Assembly (NCBI RefSeq): GCF_000220395.1
Contig: NW_004085886.1
Coordinates: forward strand, 1-64,000
Source of the DNA: Ichthyophthirius multifiliis
Lineage: Eukaryota; Ciliophora; Oligohymenophorea; Hymenostomatida
Reading direction: 5' to 3'
Length of the DNA: 64,000 bases
The notes under the pieces are model-generated. The model saw only the letters and a list, made by a program, of their open reading frames with translations, ran no database searches and was not told the DNA's origin. A program made the position numbers and the translations under genes. How positions within the stretch are numbered: position 1 is the stretch's first letter; each line of letters starts with the position of its first letter. Below are positions 63,798-64,000 of this stretch, in pieces.

Positions 63798-64000
63798 TCA
63801 TTAGTTTTCTTCTTCTTTGAATTCTTTTCCTTAAGCTGCAAAGTTTGCTTCGTCTTATTTAGCTCTGTTAATGGCTTATTAGTTAGCATCGTTGAAGACT
63901 CTAATCCAAGCTTAAGATCCTTTTTTTAAGGCTCTGGCTTATTTTCTTTTTTATTTAAGAGTTTATGTTCTTTTGGCTCTGTTGGCTTCGTTAGCTTTTC
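63798..64000 (-). CDS. Ala/Lys/Arg/Gln-rich protein, 3' end only
   Basis: Partial: the frame is open from the window edge to the TGA at 63,800-63,798. The visible 66 residues read KANEANRAKRTQTLKQKRKQ, then ALKKGSQAWIRVFNDANQQ, AINRAKQDEANFAAQGKEF and a short acidic end. Its codons use much more G+C (GCC, GCT, AGA, TTC) than any neighbour, typical of a strongly expressed gene. The recurring Ala-Asn/Arg-Ala-Lys pattern suggests a long helical or nucleic-acid-binding protein. I do not recognise the family. Confidence 0.6.

Noticed and set aside
1-64000. Bacterial-type operons, CRISPR or phage
   Set aside because: Introns, the ciliate code and eukaryote-only families show nuclear DNA; no spaced direct repeats or phage genes are present.

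Overview
The window looks like macronuclear-type DNA of a ciliate, probably an oligohymenophorean such as Ichthyophthirius or a relative. The grounds are extreme A+T content, TAA and TAG read as glutamine inside almost every conserved domain, TGA as the only stop, and many very short GT..AG introns (19 to 119 nt, mostly 34-60 nt). The species is my inference; the genetic code is seen directly. With the standard code hardly any gene is visible, so all coordinates here were read with TAA/TAG = Gln.

Layout. 0.3-6.3 kb (+): a coiled-coil protein, the TFIIH helicase XPB and a small Gln/Asn-rich protein. 6.8-20.3 kb (-): the microtubule plus-end protein EB1, the tRNA thiolase CTU1/NCS6, a 5.2-kb multi-membrane PAS protein, a circularly permuted YqeH/NOA1-type GTPase and a NEK kinase. 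21.8 kb (-): tRNA-Trp. 22.1-38.4 kb: an IQ/MORN protein (+), two unrecognised genes, a coiled-coil basal-body-type protein (+), a three-domain adenylate-kinase protein (+), a small EF-hand-like gene (-) and a Na+/H+ exchanger with a cyclic-nucleotide-binding-like domain (+). 40.6-49.3 kb (-): an Aurora kinase with a probable long N-terminal extension, a PP4 catalytic subunit of exactly 307 residues, a protein kinase with HLD in place of HRD, and RIO2. 49.6-53.1 kb (+): a second MORN protein and an AGC kinase. 53.3-54.8 kb (-): a HERP-like ubiquitin-domain protein. 54.9-61.3 kb (+): one very large low-complexity protein with a WW-like domain and a 13-residue tandem repeat, interrupted by one unexplained frame change. 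63.8-64.0 kb (-): the 3' end of an Ala/Lys/Arg-rich gene.

There is no operon logic, since ciliate genes are transcribed singly. By content, the set leans towards microtubules, cilia and cell division (EB1, Aurora, NEK, MORN proteins, basal-body-type coiled coil, adenylate kinase, exchanger, PP4), mixed with housekeeping genes (XPB, CTU1, RIO2, NOA1, tRNA-Trp). I found no transposon, viral relic, CRISPR array or rRNA. Gene-free stretches are almost pure A/T with simple repeats.

I did not find a convincing new biological system. The best leads are the XPB motif II change (DETQ), the Aurora N-terminal extension, two conserved-looking reading frames that change phase without a usable intron, a 19-nt intron, and the large WW/13-mer-repeat protein. 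Exon sums come out as whole codons for XPB, EB1, CTU1, NEK, the IQ/MORN gene, the 23.8-25.6 kb gene, the adenylate-kinase gene, NHE, Aurora, PP4C and the second MORN gene, which supports those intron calls. Exon edges in the PAS gene, RIO2, the AGC kinase, the HERP-like gene and the largest gene are only partly resolved.
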